Counted from the stretch's first letter, positions 51,774 to 61,897 are shown. The stretch: 64,000 nucleotides of DNA from Escherichia coli (GCA_021307345.1 CP089930.1:3906001-3970000); one strand, 5' to 3'. A program made the numbers and translations. The notes: generated by a model from the sequence alone, not told the origin.

Positions 51774-53147
51774 GTGACCGCTTTTTCTACCCTGAACGTT
51801 TTGCCTCCCGCCCAGCTCACTAACCTTAATGAGTTGGGTTATTTAACCATGACACCGGTACAGGCCGCCGCGCTTCCGGCGATCCTTGCCGGAAAAGACG
51901 TTCGCGTGCAGGCGAAAACCGGCAGCGGCAAAACGGCGGCATTTGGCCTCGGGTTGTTACAGCAAATTGATGCGTCGATGTTTCAGACCCAGGCTTTAGT
52001 ACTGTGTCCTACGCGTGAGCTGGCGGATCAGGTTGCCGGGGAGTTACGTCGGTTGGCGCGTTTTCTGCCGAATACCAAAATTTTGACCTTGTGCGGTGGT
52101 CAACCGTTCGGTATGCAGCGTGATTCGCTGCAACATGCGCCGCATATTATCGTGGCAACGCCGGGTCGTTTGTTGGATCACCTGCAAAAAGGCACGGTAT
52201 CGTTGGATGCGTTGAATACGCTGGTGATGGATGAAGCCGACCGCATGTTGGATATGGGATTTAGTGATGCCATTGATGAGGTGATCCGTTTTGCACCGGT
52301 TTCTCGTCAGACGCTTTTGTTTTCGGCGACCTGGCCAGATGCAATTGCCGCGATTAGCGGTCGTGTTCAACGCGATCCTTTGGCGATTGAAATTGACTCA
52401 ACAGATGCTCTGCCACCCATTGAACAACAATTTTATGAGACATCCAGCAAAGGCAAAATTCCGCTGTTGCAACGGTTATTAAGTTTGCATCAGCCATCCT
52501 CTTGCGTGGTGTTTTGCAATACCAAAAAAGATTGTCAGGCTGTGTGTGACGCGCTTAATGAAGTAGGGCAAAGTGCATTGTCGTTACATGGCGACCTGGA
52601 GCAACGTGATCGCGATCAGACCCTGGTACGTTTTGCTAACGGTAGCGCCCGCGTGCTGGTAGCGACCGATGTCGCAGCGCGCGGTCTGGATATCAAATCT
52701 CTTGAGCTGGTAGTGAACTTTGAGCTGGCGTGGGATCCCGAAGTTCATGTACATCGCATCGGGCGTACAGCGCGTGCAGGAAATAGCGGACTGGCGATCA
52801 GTTTCTGTGCCCCGGAAGAAGCACAGCGCGCCAATATCATTTCTGACATGTTGCAGATAAAACTTAACTGGCAAACGCCGCCAGCCAGTAGTTCCATTGT
52901 GCCGCTGGAAGCAGAAATGGCGACGTTGTGCATTGATGGCGGGAAAAAAGCCAAAATGCGACCGGGTGATGTGTTAGGTGCGTTGACGGGCGATATCGGG
53001 CTTGATGGCGCAGATATTGGCAAAATCACTGTGCATCCGGCGCATGTTTATGTCGCAGTGCGTCAGGGTGTTGCCCATAAGGCATGGAAGCAGTTACAGG
53101 GCGGGAAGATTAAAGGGAAAACGTGCCGGGTGCGGTTATTAAAATAA
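51774..53147 (+). CDS. dbpA: ATP-dependent RNA helicase DbpA
   Basis: A 457-residue DEAD-box helicase that acts in 50S assembly. GTG start. Motifs: AKTGSGKT (I), PTRELA (Ia), VMDEADRMLD (II, DEAD), FSATW (III), ARGLDI (V), HRIGRTAR (VI). The C-terminal RNA-binding domain (about 385-457) recognises hairpin 92 of 23S rRNA. Confidence 0.97.
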   Translation: MTAFSTLNVLPPAQLTNLNELGYLTMTPVQAAALPAILAGKDVRVQAKTGSGKTAAFGLGLLQQIDASMFQTQALVLCPTRELADQVAGELRRLARFLPNTKILTLCGGQPFGMQRDSLQHAPHIIVATPGRLLDHLQKGTVSLDALNTLVMDEADRMLDMGFSDAIDEVIRFAPVSRQTLLFSATWPDAIAAISGRVQRDPLAIEIDSTDALPPIEQQFYETSSKGKIPLLQRLLSLHQPSSCVVFCNTKKDCQAVCDALNEVGQSALSLHGDLEQRDRDQTLVRFANGSARVLVATDVAARGLDIKSLELVVNFELAWDPEVHVHRIGRTARAGNSGLAISFCAPEEAQRANIISDMLQIKLNWQTPPASSSIVPLEAEMATLCIDGGKKAKMRPGDVLGALTGDIGLDGADIGKITVHPAHVYVAVRQGVAHKAWKQLQGGKIKGKTCRVRLLK

Positions 53148-53160
53148 TGAAATGTTGTAA

Positions 53161-53197
53161 TGCCGGATGTGACGCTGGTTGCGTCTTATCCGGCCTA
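53161..53197. repeat. REP element dbpA-ttcA
   Basis: GCCGGATGTGACGC...GCGTCTTATCCGGCC is a classic REP/BIME palindrome just past dbpA. Confidence 0.85.
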
Positions 53198-53207
53198 AAC
53201 AACAGTT

Positions 53208-53231
53208 GCCCGATAATCTTGCGCATCGGGC
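53208..53231. terminator. Hairpin downstream of ttcA
   Basis: GCCCGAT / ATCGGGC with a 10-nt loop, 11 bp from the ttcA stop, between convergent dbpA and ttcA. Confidence 0.65.
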
Positions 53232-53241
53232 GCTATCCTGG

Positions 53242-54177
53242 TTATTTCACTTCAACCACATTCAGCCGTAATTCATCCAGCTGATTCTCATCTTCTTCAG
53301 GCTGCCAGCCCGCTGGCTGTAGTGGGATATCTTCGCGATCAAACGCCAGATCACCGCCGTTAACCACTTCGGAACCGTGGGTAATGCCTTTGAAATCGAA
53401 AAGAGTGGTATCGCACAAATGAGACGGCACAACATTCTGCATCGCGCTGAACATCGTCTCAATTCGCCCCGGATAACGCTTATCCCAGTCACGCAGCATA
53501 TCGGCAATCACCTGACGTTGCAGGTTAGGCTGTGAACCGCAAAGGTTGCACGGAATAATCGGAAACGCTTTCGCATCGGCAAAACGTTGAATATCTTTTT
53601 CGCGGCAGTAGGCCAGTGGACGAATCACGATATGTTTGCCATCATCGCTCATCAGTTTCGGCGGCATACTTTTCATCTTGCCGCCGTAGAACATATTCAG
53701 GAACAACGTTTGCAGGATATCGTCACGATGGTGACCCAGCGCGATCTTCGTCGCACCCAGCTCCGTTGCAGTGCGGTAAAGGATACCGCGACGCAGACGA
53801 GAGCACAGTGAGCAGGTAGTTTTGCCCTCCGGGATCTTCTCTTTCACGATACCGTAAGTGTTCTCTTCAACAATCTTGTACTCAACGCCCAGCTTTTCGA
53901 GATACTCCGGCAGAACGTGTTCCGGGAAGCCAGGTTGTTTCTGGTCGAGGTTAACGGCAACCAGCGAAAAACTGATTGGCGCACTTTGCTGCAAATTACG
54001 CAAAATCTCCAGCATGGTATAGCTGTCCTTACCACCGGAGAGGCAAACCATAATGCGATCGCCATCTTCAATCATATTGAAGTCAGCAATGGCTTCGCCT
54101 ACGTTACGACGCAGACGTTTTTGCAATTTGTTCAGGTTGTATTGTTCTTTCTTTGTAATTTGTTGATTTTCTTGCAT
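53242..54177 (-). CDS. ttcA: tRNA 2-thiocytidine synthetase TtcA
   Basis: A 311-residue PP-loop ATPase that thiolates C32 of some tRNAs. PP-loop SGGKDS at 47-52; Fe-S/sulfur-transfer Cys pairs in TTCSLC and IPCNLC. The prophage integration core lies inside codons 9-17, so the first codons and the promoter region are supplied by phage DNA; the N terminus [14 protein letters not shown] remains standard. Confidence 0.95.
   Translation of the reverse strand: MQENQQITKKEQYNLNKLQKRLRRNVGEAIADFNMIEDGDRIMVCLSGGKDSYTMLEILRNLQQSAPISFSLVAVNLDQKQPGFPEHVLPEYLEKLGVEYKIVEENTYGIVKEKIPEGKTTCSLCSRLRRGILYRTATELGATKIALGHHRDDILQTLFLNMFYGGKMKSMPPKLMSDDGKHIVIRPLAYCREKDIQRFADAKAFPIIPCNLCGSQPNLQRQVIADMLRDWDKRYPGRIETMFSAMQNVVPSHLCDTTLFDFKGITHGSEVVNGGDLAFDREDIPLQPAGWQPEEDENQLDELRLNVVEVK
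54128..54153. other. attL core of the Rac-type prophage
   Basis: The 26-bp stretch starting TTGTTCAGGTTG within the 5' end of ttcA is the core I remember for Rac. The adjacent intR and xisR and the loss of the native ttcA upstream region fit this being attL. The matching attR is outside the window. Confidence 0.7.
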
Positions 54178-54228
54178 TATTTCAGTTCTCTGGTACTAAA
54201 TGGGGCAAATTGGGGGCAAACTTTGCAA

Positions 54229-55464
54229 CTACGATAACCGCGCATTCAACATGGCTATCTGTTCGTCGTTCATGTCATCAATCCACATACCGTAAATTTC
54301 ATACACCATCTGCGCAGTTTCATGCCCCATTTGGCTGGCTATAAATGCCGGGTTCGCTCCTGCCGTCAACAGCCAGCAGGCAAAAGTATGCCGCGTATGG
54401 TACGGATTACGGCGGCGAATACCAGCACGTTTTACTGCTGCATTCCACCTTGCCCCCAAACTGCTTACCGAGTAATAAGGTTTTTGTTTTCCGTTACACA
54501 CCCTGGGCATGAAAACAAAATGCAGTTTTTGCTTTTCGGTTCTGCCGTACTCCCGATGATAAAAGGTGATTTCGCTTTTGCGATGATGCCCGGTCAGTTT
54601 GTATTGCTCCTTCAGTGCTTCAAGAGCAGGCTGCAGTAGTGTTACTGTTCGGATCCCGGCATTTGTTTTTGGGGGACCGAACATATCAAGTATCGTCAGG
54701 TTTCTTCTGACATTCACTATTCCCTTTTCGAGATCCACATCCTCCCACGCCAGAGCTGCCAGTTCCCCGTGACGAAGTCCTGAGTAAACGGCAAATTTCC
54801 ACAAGTTCTGGTTCTGTCCTTTTTCACTTTCCATTAATGCATTGAATTCTGTTTTAGATAACGGATCAGGCTTTATTCTGTTTCGCTGTAATTTTTTTAC
54901 TCCTTCAAATGGTTTGGTTGATATAAATCCCGACTGATACGCAAAACGCAACAGCGAACAGAGCAGGGCGATATAGTTATCAACTGTGCGCACGGTTCTT
55001 CCTTTTTTGTTGGATCTTGGATTATCCAGGTAAAGCGTTTCTCCATGCAGCAGTTCATTCCGGTAGTTTAAGATATCGCTATAACGAATATGTGATATCG
55101 GGGTACTTTCACAAATTATTATTCTGAGTGTTTTTAATTGTGATTTCGTTTTCTTCATTGTGTTTGTTGTTAACTCTGTCTCTTTAATTTTTGTCCAGAT
55201 ATCACAAAGCTCTCCGAACGTTTTTATGACTCTCGTTGTCACCATTTTTGCCCCAGTGCTGGACTGGGGAAAACGTCTTAAATACTCAAATTCACCGGAG
55301 TTTATTTCATGAACTATCAGCGATCTTAAATTTCCGGCCTTTTTAATATTACTGTTTGTAATCTCCCAGCCTTTTAATGTTTCCCGACATCGTTTTCCTC
55401 GAAACATGAACCAGATGCGAATGTATCTACCTCTAATCTCGACACCTGTTGGTAATTTAGACAT
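54229..55464 (-). CDS. intR: Rac-type prophage integrase
   Basis: A 411-residue tyrosine recombinase. The core-binding domain is in the middle (about 70-190), the catalytic domain after about 200. Catalytic residues: Arg in YSGLRHGELAALAW, His-x-x-Arg in HTRHTFACWLL, His in QMGHE, and the nucleophilic Tyr near QMVYEIYG. Next to attL, reading towards it. One base from the xisR stop. Confidence 0.95.
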   Translation of the reverse strand: MSKLPTGVEIRGRYIRIWFMFRGKRCRETLKGWEITNSNIKKAGNLRSLIVHEINSGEFEYLRRFPQSSTGAKMVTTRVIKTFGELCDIWTKIKETELTTNTMKKTKSQLKTLRIIICESTPISHIRYSDILNYRNELLHGETLYLDNPRSNKKGRTVRTVDNYIALLCSLLRFAYQSGFISTKPFEGVKKLQRNRIKPDPLSKTEFNALMESEKGQNQNLWKFAVYSGLRHGELAALAWEDVDLEKGIVNVRRNLTILDMFGPPKTNAGIRTVTLLQPALEALKEQYKLTGHHRKSEITFYHREYGRTEKQKLHFVFMPRVCNGKQKPYYSVSSLGARWNAAVKRAGIRRRNPYHTRHTFACWLLTAGANPAFIASQMGHETAQMVYEIYGMWIDDMNDEQIAMLNARLS

Positions 55465-55465
55465 A

Positions 55466-55681
55466 TCATGAGTCTTTGATAAACTGATTTATCTTTGGAT
55501 AGTTGTACCAGATAATCCCTCGTTTGCTGTCTGGCTTACCTAAAGGAGATACTCGTTTGAAGTGGAAGCCCTCCACCCAACAGTTCTGGCGGTATGCTTC
55601 AATTTGTCTGGCCCCCAGACCAGTGCGAAGCATCAGGCCGTATTCAACCATCCACTCTTCATTAAAGATTACTTGTGCCAT
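55466..55681 (-). CDS. xisR: Prophage excisionase XisR
   Basis: A 71-residue basic protein starting [10 protein letters not shown], the YdaQ/XisR length, with an excisionase-type winged-helix pattern ([21 protein letters not shown]). Directs IntR towards excision. The ORF's earlier start (55705) adds 8 residues and is less likely. Confidence 0.9.
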   Translation of the reverse strand: MAQVIFNEEWMVEYGLMLRTGLGARQIEAYRQNCWVEGFHFKRVSPLGKPDSKRGIIWYNYPKINQFIKDS

Positions 55682-55759
55682 CGCATCACCTCTGGCAGGC
55701 GCCAATGTTAGACTGAAATTGACGCCCGATGTTGATTATTAATAATCAGCTATGAAGTT

Positions 55760-55969
55760 TTAATTTGAATACAATGCAATTCTCGAGGACTGAAGTTTCT
55801 CGCAATTAAAATTTATCAGTTTTACTTTCTGCTCTCTGGAAACGCCTGCTTCTTTTTTACCTGAGAGCATTTTTTCGCATTCTGATTTCGTTAGTTTAGA
55901 TTTTGAATATCTTGTCCAGTTAGTAGGAGTGCCACCTTCCTTTTCAATAGTGGCGGTAATTTTATACAT
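55760..55969 (-). CDS. rcbA: RcbA (YdaC), double-strand-break-reducing prophage protein
   Basis: A 69-residue protein starting MYKITATIEKEGG, the YdaC/RcbA length. In K-12 its overexpression lowers chromosome breakage in replication-compromised cells. Start chosen inside a longer ORF that overlaps ralR; the two overlap by 8 bp. Confidence 0.88.
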   Translation of the reverse strand: MYKITATIEKEGGTPTNWTRYSKSKLTKSECEKMLSGKKEAGVSREQKVKLINFNCEKLQSSRIALYSN

Positions 55970-56156
55970 GAACACCTCCATTATTATTTCCAGTGGTTCG
56001 TTTATTCCATCTTTCGAGTGCTTCTTTTTCACTTCCACCATAACCGGTTCGGGATTCGCATCCGTTACACTTCGCTCGGTAATATCCTGAAATGGCTTTC
56101 ACCGTTACTGATGGACAACCACAAAATGGACATGGTTTAACATTGTCATATCTCAT
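55962..56156 (-). CDS. ralR: RalR (Lar), DNase toxin / restriction alleviation protein
   Basis: A 64-residue protein starting MRYDNVKPCPFCG, with two Cys pairs (CPFCGC and CNGC) forming a zinc-ribbon. Lar was described as alleviating type I restriction; RalR as a non-specific DNase toxin paired with the antisense RNA RalA from the opposite strand. The region opposite is present, but I did not delimit ralA. Confidence 0.9.
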   Translation of the reverse strand: MRYDNVKPCPFCGCPSVTVKAISGYYRAKCNGCESRTGYGGSEKEALERWNKRTTGNNNGGVHV

Positions 56157-56212
56157 AATTTTTCTCATAAAAAATATTTCAAGTTGGCGGTGCATTACAC
56201 CGCCAGGCTGAA

Positions 56213-57022
56213 TTATTCCTCTGAATTATCGATTACACTGTATTCCCCGGTTAATACAGAGGAATCTGCAGGATCGATTGTCAGTGGTTCCTTTTCATCC
56301 ATTGATACTGCACGCTGGATCTCAATTGATACGGGCAGATATTTGAACAGGCGACGAATAGCCGTTTTCTTTGCCATTTCTTCCCAGTGAGTTACCCACG
56401 GCCCGTTATTACCAGCTTTACTCAGGCTGCGCACCAGCTCAATCTGTTTGCGCGTCATAACTTCAAACTGAGTACCTCCGTCTTTCAGTCTTGCGACAGC
56501 ATAGACGTGGGTAACCGGGGCATCTTCGTTTTCTCCCGGGCGGTGTATTAACTTTTCATCAAGGCCAAATTCGAAGCTAAACTCGTCACCTTCACGGACA
56601 ACACGGGCTGACAGGCTGGCGATTTGACCAGAACGGCGAGCCAGATCAATCATGCCGCGATAGCCAATGATTAGCTGAACGTTCTTTTTACCGCTCTTTT
56701 CGTTTTTATTACCAAAAGGCAGTAAATATGCATGACCGAGGGCGCTACCTGGCTCAAGTCCGAGCTGTGAACACTGTACGATCGCACTGACAAAACTCAT
56801 AGTGTCACAGTTTCCTAACGCCGGAACTTTACGAATTTCTGTGGTGGCGATACGGATCATACGTTCAGCCGTCATATGGCGTGGAAGAGCTGCTGCCAGT
56901 TGCTCTTTCATTGATGGCTGGTTAATAAAACTAATCACGTCGCTATTTTTAACTGCTGCTGGTGCACGGTTTCCCTGAGTTTTTTGCAGATCGGTTTTTG
57001 CGATTGGTGGTTGCTTAGTCAT
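56213..57022 (-). CDS. recT: RecT, single-strand annealing recombinase
   Basis: A 269-residue annealing protein starting MTKQPPIAK. Family core about 60-230 including [22 protein letters not shown] and [21 protein letters not shown]. Works with RecE in RecA-independent homologous recombination. Its start overlaps the recE stop by 8 bases. Confidence 0.96.
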   Translation of the reverse strand: MTKQPPIAKTDLQKTQGNRAPAAVKNSDVISFINQPSMKEQLAAALPRHMTAERMIRIATTEIRKVPALGNCDTMSFVSAIVQCSQLGLEPGSALGHAYLLPFGNKNEKSGKKNVQLIIGYRGMIDLARRSGQIASLSARVVREGDEFSFEFGLDEKLIHRPGENEDAPVTHVYAVARLKDGGTQFEVMTRKQIELVRSLSKAGNNGPWVTHWEEMAKKTAIRRLFKYLPVSIEIQRAVSMDEKEPLTIDPADSSVLTGEYSVIDNSEE

Positions 57023-59615
57023 TTGCATATTCCTTAGCCCAGCGGGGCAGTGATAATGTCTTAATAGCTGGCCATTCATCGGTATTCAGGCAGTCAGACA
57101 GGGTTCGCAGATTGCGGTGATATTCCTGTTGACCTGCCAGTTTTGCTTCTTCGCCCATCATGAAAATTTCAACCGGATAACGTCCGCATTCAATAGTTGT
57201 GCTGGCAACCAGAAAAACGAAAGTTGGCTGCACTCCAAACTGTGCTTCATAACCGTCACTGTAGAATGCATCCTGAACGTGATAGCGGTAGTCGTAATAA
57301 GCGGTTTTGAATCGTTGAATATCCGCCGTAGTTTTCACGTCCATGATCCAGTGAAATTCAGGGATAATTTTGTCCGGACGGCACCGACACAAAATTCCTG
57401 TTTCAGGATCTTCCCAGTAAATTGATGATTCAGCGTGTCCGGCGCTTTCAACAAGCCATTGCCCCAGCGGCAAAGCCATAACGCTTTGATACATGAGTTC
57501 AATTTTCCGGCCTTCTTCCGCAGTGATAACCGTTTTTCCTGTGCTTGCGCATTCCATCAGAAACGCTTTCTCTTCTTCTTTTCCGGCGTTTGTACGGCGG
57601 TTAAATTCAGGTGCTACGATAAAGCGGTTACTGAATTCCTCCGGTTCAAGTACCCGGCAGTGGAAAGCGGTTCCTAAATCGAGCGTTTTTGTCTTTGTGG
57701 TGTCCACGGGGGCATTTTTACGCCACAAATATAGTGCCGGAGTATCAGCAATGTCATCGAGCTGAGACTTACTGACACCGGGACCCGCGTGGTAATTCTC
57801 ATTCGAAATTCCGTAATAAATACCTGGCTCTATGTCTTCTACGATTACGGGATCTGCGACTTCGCCAGTTTCATCACTGCAATCGCGATGCGGATCGCTG
57901 CCAGCATTCTCATTGTGCGGATGTTCAGCGCCTTCCATTTCCTCCGGATCATTTTCCTTAGCTTCAACCTGACTCTCTTCATCGAATGTTTCCTGGTATG
58001 TTGCGTCGCCCATCACCGCACCACAGTCAGGGCAGTTATCCCCGCCAGTCTGGCCGCAGGCATTGCAGGCTATTTCCGGTTCCTGTTGCACTACTGGCTC
58101 AGGTTGATTCATATCCGGGCTGGTTTTTTCCGTTTCTGGCTGGTTCTGGTACACACAATCGCGAGTCTGGATCCCCTTTACCCATTTCGGATCGTTCGGG
58201 TCGCTAATTCCGTCAACAAATTCACCACGTGATGCAGCAAGCAATTTATCGGCATCGACAGGATTTTTTGATGGAATGTTTTTCCGGGCTTCATGGAGTT
58301 CTGCCCGCAGTTCCTGATATTTCGCATCAACAGAATTTACCTGTGACTGAGCATCCAGCGGCTGCGTGTCCTGATGATGTTCAGTTGCGTCCGGTTCCAT
58401 TGTTTCAGCCTCTCCCTGTTCAACTGCCGTTGTTCCAGATGGTTGCGGTTTTTCTTCATCATCCTGTTTTCCTTCTTCTGTTACTCGCTGCGGCATCGGG
58501 GCAGAGGAGCGACCGCAGGCAATATCCACGATTTCCGGATCAGGGTTGGCATGATCGGTTTCAGTCAGTACTTTGTTCAGATATTCAGTGACGTGCGCGG
58601 GGATGACCTCGATCCCAATTGGTGCTTCTTTTACGGACGCAACCACGATGGCGCGGGAATAATCCAGCCCGCCAGGCATGGTGATGAATTTGTCGCGGAA
58701 AACAGAAAAGGGCGGTTTATTTTCAGCGATAATTTCCTCAATGCGTTTAGCGTGTGCCGGATGAAGGTTATAGATGTCCAGATCCATTGAACGGGCCAGT
58801 ACGCCAGTGGCTACGTCGCGCGCCAGTGACGTCAGATCGTGTACGAAACCTTCGCCGCGATCGGTGAGGTTTCCGCCGCCAGCATTAGCACCGGAAGCCG
58901 TGCGAGTGATGTGTGAAACACGATTACCCTTCATCCACTCTTTTGTCAGCAGTCCTCGATCGGTGTAGTCAGCGTTCAGGTATGCTTCGAAAAAAGCAGT
59001 TATCAGTCCCAGGTTTGAATTACCAGGATTAGGGAAAACTTTGTCAGTGTCACGAACCAGTTTGTGGAGTTCGCGAATTTCCAGCGGGTCGAGCAGGCTG
59101 GTTTTGTGGGAAACAGCCAGGGCAGTAACAGCCGGTAGTTCTTCAGCCCGAGCAATGTGTAATGCCTGGAGTCCGTCGCGTGAAACGTGCGTTACCGGTT
59201 TTTCGCTGCCGTGTTGAGCAAGCCAACGAATGGGCAGTTCCTGGCCAGAAATTGGGAGTAGCATATTCTCCTCAATCTCAGTCATGTCTTCGCCGTTGAC
59301 GTTGGTATTGCCTTGATAGTGAGCGTTGTCTGGTGCTGCTCCCGGTTTTAGTTCCCATGTCATGGAGTCTTTGCTGAGTTGATAGCGTTCACTCCAGGTA
59401 AAATCGATCTCACCTTCAGCGGGCAGGTCATTAACGACAGGAAAATTCGTGGCAACAGCTTTAAAATAGCTGCTCAGTTTTTTACCTGACTTAACGATCA
59501 GGTAGTCCAGAGTGGCACAGGTCGATTCAAAATCGTTGCTTGCCCACAGGACGACGTCAGGTTCACCGGATGATTTTTTCGCTTTCCGTAACAGGAAGAG
59601 TGGTTTTGTGCTCAT
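57015..59615 (-). CDS. recE: RecE, exodeoxyribonuclease VIII
   Basis: An 866-residue protein, the full Rac length. The C-terminal about 260 residues are the 5'-3' double-strand exonuclease (PD-(D/E)XK): [20 protein letters not shown], the acidic core in [21 protein letters not shown]. The long N-terminal part is acidic, repeat-poor and dispensable for activity; it includes a Cys-rich patch ([16 protein letters not shown]). Produces 3' overhangs for RecT. Confidence 0.96.
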   Translation of the reverse strand: MSTKPLFLLRKAKKSSGEPDVVLWASNDFESTCATLDYLIVKSGKKLSSYFKAVATNFPVVNDLPAEGEIDFTWSERYQLSKDSMTWELKPGAAPDNAHYQGNTNVNGEDMTEIEENMLLPISGQELPIRWLAQHGSEKPVTHVSRDGLQALHIARAEELPAVTALAVSHKTSLLDPLEIRELHKLVRDTDKVFPNPGNSNLGLITAFFEAYLNADYTDRGLLTKEWMKGNRVSHITRTASGANAGGGNLTDRGEGFVHDLTSLARDVATGVLARSMDLDIYNLHPAHAKRIEEIIAENKPPFSVFRDKFITMPGGLDYSRAIVVASVKEAPIGIEVIPAHVTEYLNKVLTETDHANPDPEIVDIACGRSSAPMPQRVTEEGKQDDEEKPQPSGTTAVEQGEAETMEPDATEHHQDTQPLDAQSQVNSVDAKYQELRAELHEARKNIPSKNPVDADKLLAASRGEFVDGISDPNDPKWVKGIQTRDCVYQNQPETEKTSPDMNQPEPVVQQEPEIACNACGQTGGDNCPDCGAVMGDATYQETFDEESQVEAKENDPEEMEGAEHPHNENAGSDPHRDCSDETGEVADPVIVEDIEPGIYYGISNENYHAGPGVSKSQLDDIADTPALYLWRKNAPVDTTKTKTLDLGTAFHCRVLEPEEFSNRFIVAPEFNRRTNAGKEEEKAFLMECASTGKTVITAEEGRKIELMYQSVMALPLGQWLVESAGHAESSIYWEDPETGILCRCRPDKIIPEFHWIMDVKTTADIQRFKTAYYDYRYHVQDAFYSDGYEAQFGVQPTFVFLVASTTIECGRYPVEIFMMGEEAKLAGQQEYHRNLRTLSDCLNTDEWPAIKTLSLPRWAKEYAND

Positions 59616-59716
59616 TGTTTTTTAACCTCAACTCAGATTAAAATTCGTTTTGTTCAGTGAATGATCTTGCCGGATACACACTGTTCATAGCCTGCGCCAT
59701 ACGCAGGCTATTTCTT

Positions 59717-59992
59717 TCAGATTTCACCTTTTAATTTCATTGCAATTAGAGTTGCCAGAAATTCGGCTTTTTTTTCTGCGGGCAGATTCTTTCCGATATG
59801 CACCAGGCACATTTTTTTGACACCTTCATCAAGTGTTTTTACGTTGCCTGATGGACCATCGATATCAACCACAGTGAATGGGGTTTCTTTATTTTCTGTT
59901 TTAATTACGTAGCCAATGCGCTTTCCTTCCAGATTCACCTCGTGAACAATGTCATCGGTAGTTACAACAGTGGCTTCATAATTGGTAATCAT
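59717..59992 (-). CDS. racC: RacC
   Basis: A 91-residue protein starting MITNYEATV with AAGGAG upstream, the K-12 RacC length. No catalytic motif; unknown role upstream of recE. Confidence 0.88.
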   Translation of the reverse strand: MITNYEATVVTTDDIVHEVNLEGKRIGYVIKTENKETPFTVVDIDGPSGNVKTLDEGVKKMCLVHIGKNLPAEKKAEFLATLIAMKLKGEI

Positions 59993-60066
59993 GTTTTTCT
60001 CCTTAATTAAGGTTGAGCGAATACCTGCCATTTCTGGCATAAATTCAGTTTCGAATAGTCAATTAA

Positions 60067-60237
60067 TTAAAGTTCATGTGCCATCTGGTCTTTTTCGGCA
60101 CAAGCTTCACTGCAATATTTTCTCGGTTCGTCTTTTGATAAAATCCCGTGCATGAAGTGAAGCATTCTTTCAATAGCTTTGCTTTCTTCAACGTCTTTTT
60201 TGCAAAGGTGGTAAGCACATTTTATTTTCTTAGTCAT
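60067..60237 (-). CDS. ydaE: YdaE, small Cys-rich protein
   Basis: A 56-residue ORF starting [15 protein letters not shown] and ending MAHEL. Four Cys (KCAYHLC and YCSEAC) suggest a zinc knuckle. Its ATG overlaps the kilR stop by one base (TGATG), so it is translated with kilR. Confidence 0.85.
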   Translation of the reverse strand: MTKKIKCAYHLCKKDVEESKAIERMLHFMHGILSKDEPRKYCSEACAEKDQMAHEL

Positions 60238-60458
60238 CACCATGACTCCGCCTTTACAGGTAAACCATCACGACCGAGGAAGACTTTAATCATGCGGTCA
60301 GTAATGCATGTTTTTGTGGTCAGGTTACGAATATATAGTTTTCGCTTTTTAATATTGTTTGCCGAGGCAATATATGTCCGGCCTTCATGAAGAACATAAT
60401 CGCCAGGAGTCACACACTGACGTGGTATTTCATCAGTTCCGAAGTGATGTGCAATCAT
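60237..60458 (-). CDS. kilR: KilR, inhibitor of cell division
   Basis: A 73-residue protein starting [15 protein letters not shown] with a GGAGA Shine-Dalgarno. Rac KilR blocks FtsZ-ring function and rod shape, causing lysis when expressed. First gene of the leftward kilR-ydaE block. Confidence 0.9.
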   Translation of the reverse strand: MIAHHFGTDEIPRQCVTPGDYVLHEGRTYIASANNIKKRKLYIRNLTTKTCITDRMIKVFLGRDGLPVKAESW

Positions 60459-60899
60459 AATTATCTCCATTTTTACAAATGAACTTTGTTGATGCGGTGC
60501 CTGGTGCCTCCAGGTGACTGCAACCAGTTAACAATTACAGTCGGCTTTCCCACCCAAACCAATAAGGACTAACATGACTTTTAACTGTGCCACGTGCGCT
60601 TAGCCGCATTCACCGCATCACAAAATTCACTTTAAAAAGGGCGGACATCAGCCGAACTTCAAGAAAAAAACTGATGCCGCCAGGACTACACACAGCAATG
60701 TCGTTATTTACAACCGGAGGCGCACTCCCACCATTTAAATTTAACAGACAAGACCGACTCTTTATGGATATCGGAAATGCGCCTTCGTGTTGTGCCCGGT
60801 TTTATTTCACCACCTCCGGGCTTCGGTGGTCTCGGCTATACCCCTACAGCGAGAGCTTGTGTTAACATTTCAATACCCTTACAGTTGAGAGTTATTGAT
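60459..60899. other. kilR-sieB gap with structured leader
   Basis: A 441-bp region with no standard gene. It holds a 9-codon ORF MTFNCATCA (60574-60603, plus strand) with an AAGGA site. Near 60794-60830 are two mutually exclusive stems: GCCCGG/CCGGGC (794-799 with 816-821) and ACCACC/GGTGGT (809-814 with 825-830), 70 bp before sieB. It also carries a GTG-initiated 92-codon ORF (60587-60865) that I do not believe is coding. Confidence 0.5.
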
Positions 60900-61388
60900 A
60901 TGTTGGATGTATTTACTCCATTGTTGAAACTTTTTGCTAACGAGCCACTCGAAAGACTTATGTATACGATTATCATTTTTGGTCTCACTCTCTGGCTGAT
61001 ACCGAAAGAGTTTACTGTCGCATTCAATGCTTATACTGAAATACCTTGGCTCTTTCAGATTATCGTTTTTGCCTTTTCTTTCGTGGTCGCCATTTCCTTC
61101 TCAAGATTGCGAGCACATATTCAAAAGCATTATTCATTACTACCAGAGCAACGAGTATTGCTTCGTTTATCTGAGAAAGAAATCGCTGTATTTAAAGATT
61201 TCCTTAAAACAGGAAATCTTATTATCACTTCTCCTTGCCGTAACCCGGTTATGAAAAAATTAGAACGGAAGGGCATCATTCAACATCAGAGTGATAGCGC
61301 AAACTGTTCTTATTATCTCGTCACCGAAAAATACTCCCATTTTATGAAGTTATTCTGGAACAGCAGGAGTAGACGTTTTAATCGTTAG
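60900..61388 (+). CDS. sieB: SieB, superinfection exclusion protein
   Basis: A 162-residue inner-membrane protein with two N-terminal helices (about 20-35 and 47-68) and a cytoplasmic basic tail. It aborts development of superinfecting lambdoid phages. Start at MLDVFTPLL (60900); the longer ORF upstream runs through the structured leader. The stop overlaps ydaF's stop on the other strand by 4 bases. Confidence 0.93.
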   Translation: MLDVFTPLLKLFANEPLERLMYTIIIFGLTLWLIPKEFTVAFNAYTEIPWLFQIIVFAFSFVVAISFSRLRAHIQKHYSLLPEQRVLLRLSEKEIAVFKDFLKTGNLIITSPCRNPVMKKLERKGIIQHQSDSANCSYYLVTEKYSHFMKLFWNSRSRRFNR

Positions 61389-61540
61389 CTTACTGTGTGC
61401 TTCTCCAACCATCGGCGCGCACCAGTTTCGGTTTTAAATGTTTTGCTTTTGGTATACGTCATGGCAGTGAACGTTCCATCCTGGTTGGGGAACACGCCGC
61501 ACACCAGGGATTCGTTGTTGCCGAGGTCGATTTTTTGCAT
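61385..61540 (-). CDS. ydaF: YdaF, small prophage protein
   Basis: A 51-residue ORF starting MQKIDLGNNESLVCGVF and ending LEKHTVS, matching Rac YdaF. It runs tail-to-tail into sieB. Function unknown. Confidence 0.82.
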   Translation of the reverse strand: MQKIDLGNNESLVCGVFPNQDGTFTAMTYTKSKTFKTETGARRWLEKHTVS

Positions 61541-61550
61541 TTTGCGAATC

Positions 61551-61685
61551 TCACATCTTGTTGCTACGTATAGCGACTTCTGCCTGCCAGAGATCCTAGT
61601 CGTTGCTGCGTAAAGCCTGCACAGCCTGGTTGTAAGTGATACCGCAACAATCCATCAAATACTGAACTACTTCGTAATGCACCAT
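61551..61685 (-). pseudogene. ydaG: YdaG with internal amber codon
   Basis: A 44-codon frame starting MVHYEVVQYLMDCC. Codon 30 is TAG (61596-61598) where the K-12 protein has Trp; the frame continues normally (DLWQAEVAIRSNKM) to a TGA at 61551. The product is either a 29-residue fragment or needs amber suppression. Confidence 0.75.
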
Positions 61686-61852
61686 CTTATCTCTCCCCTT
61701 AACGCCGGGTGGCGGAACTAACTGCTGCACTGCAAAATTTGAATCCCGCCGTCATGTTCATACGCCTCGGGCTGGCTACTTAACCCCTGACCACTGCCTG
61801 GTAACTCGAAGTATTGCCCGGCGTTCTGTGGGGCGGGGTGGGTTGGTAGGTA

Positions 61853-61897
61853 TATAATGTACTTTGTGTTCATCATTGTAAAGTACTTTAAGTACAT
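61853..61897 (-). promoter_or_regulatory. Left operator/promoter of the immunity region
   Basis: On the minus strand, -35 TTTACA (61877-61882) and -10 ATTATA (61853-61858) at 18 bp face ydaG. Between them lies an operator ATGTACT-N4-GTTCA (61857-61872 plus strand). An inverted, less perfect copy is at 61882-61897, and a GTACTT-T-AAGTAC palindrome at 61883-61895. Confidence 0.6.

Noticed and set aside
57117-58968. Plus-strand ORFs opposite recE
   Set aside because: Shadows of recE; hydrophobic low-complexity translations with no ribosome sites.
60587-60865. 92-codon GTG ORF ending PYSESLC before sieB
   Set aside because: No ribosome site, weak composition, and it runs through the structured leader; I cannot link it to a family with certainty.
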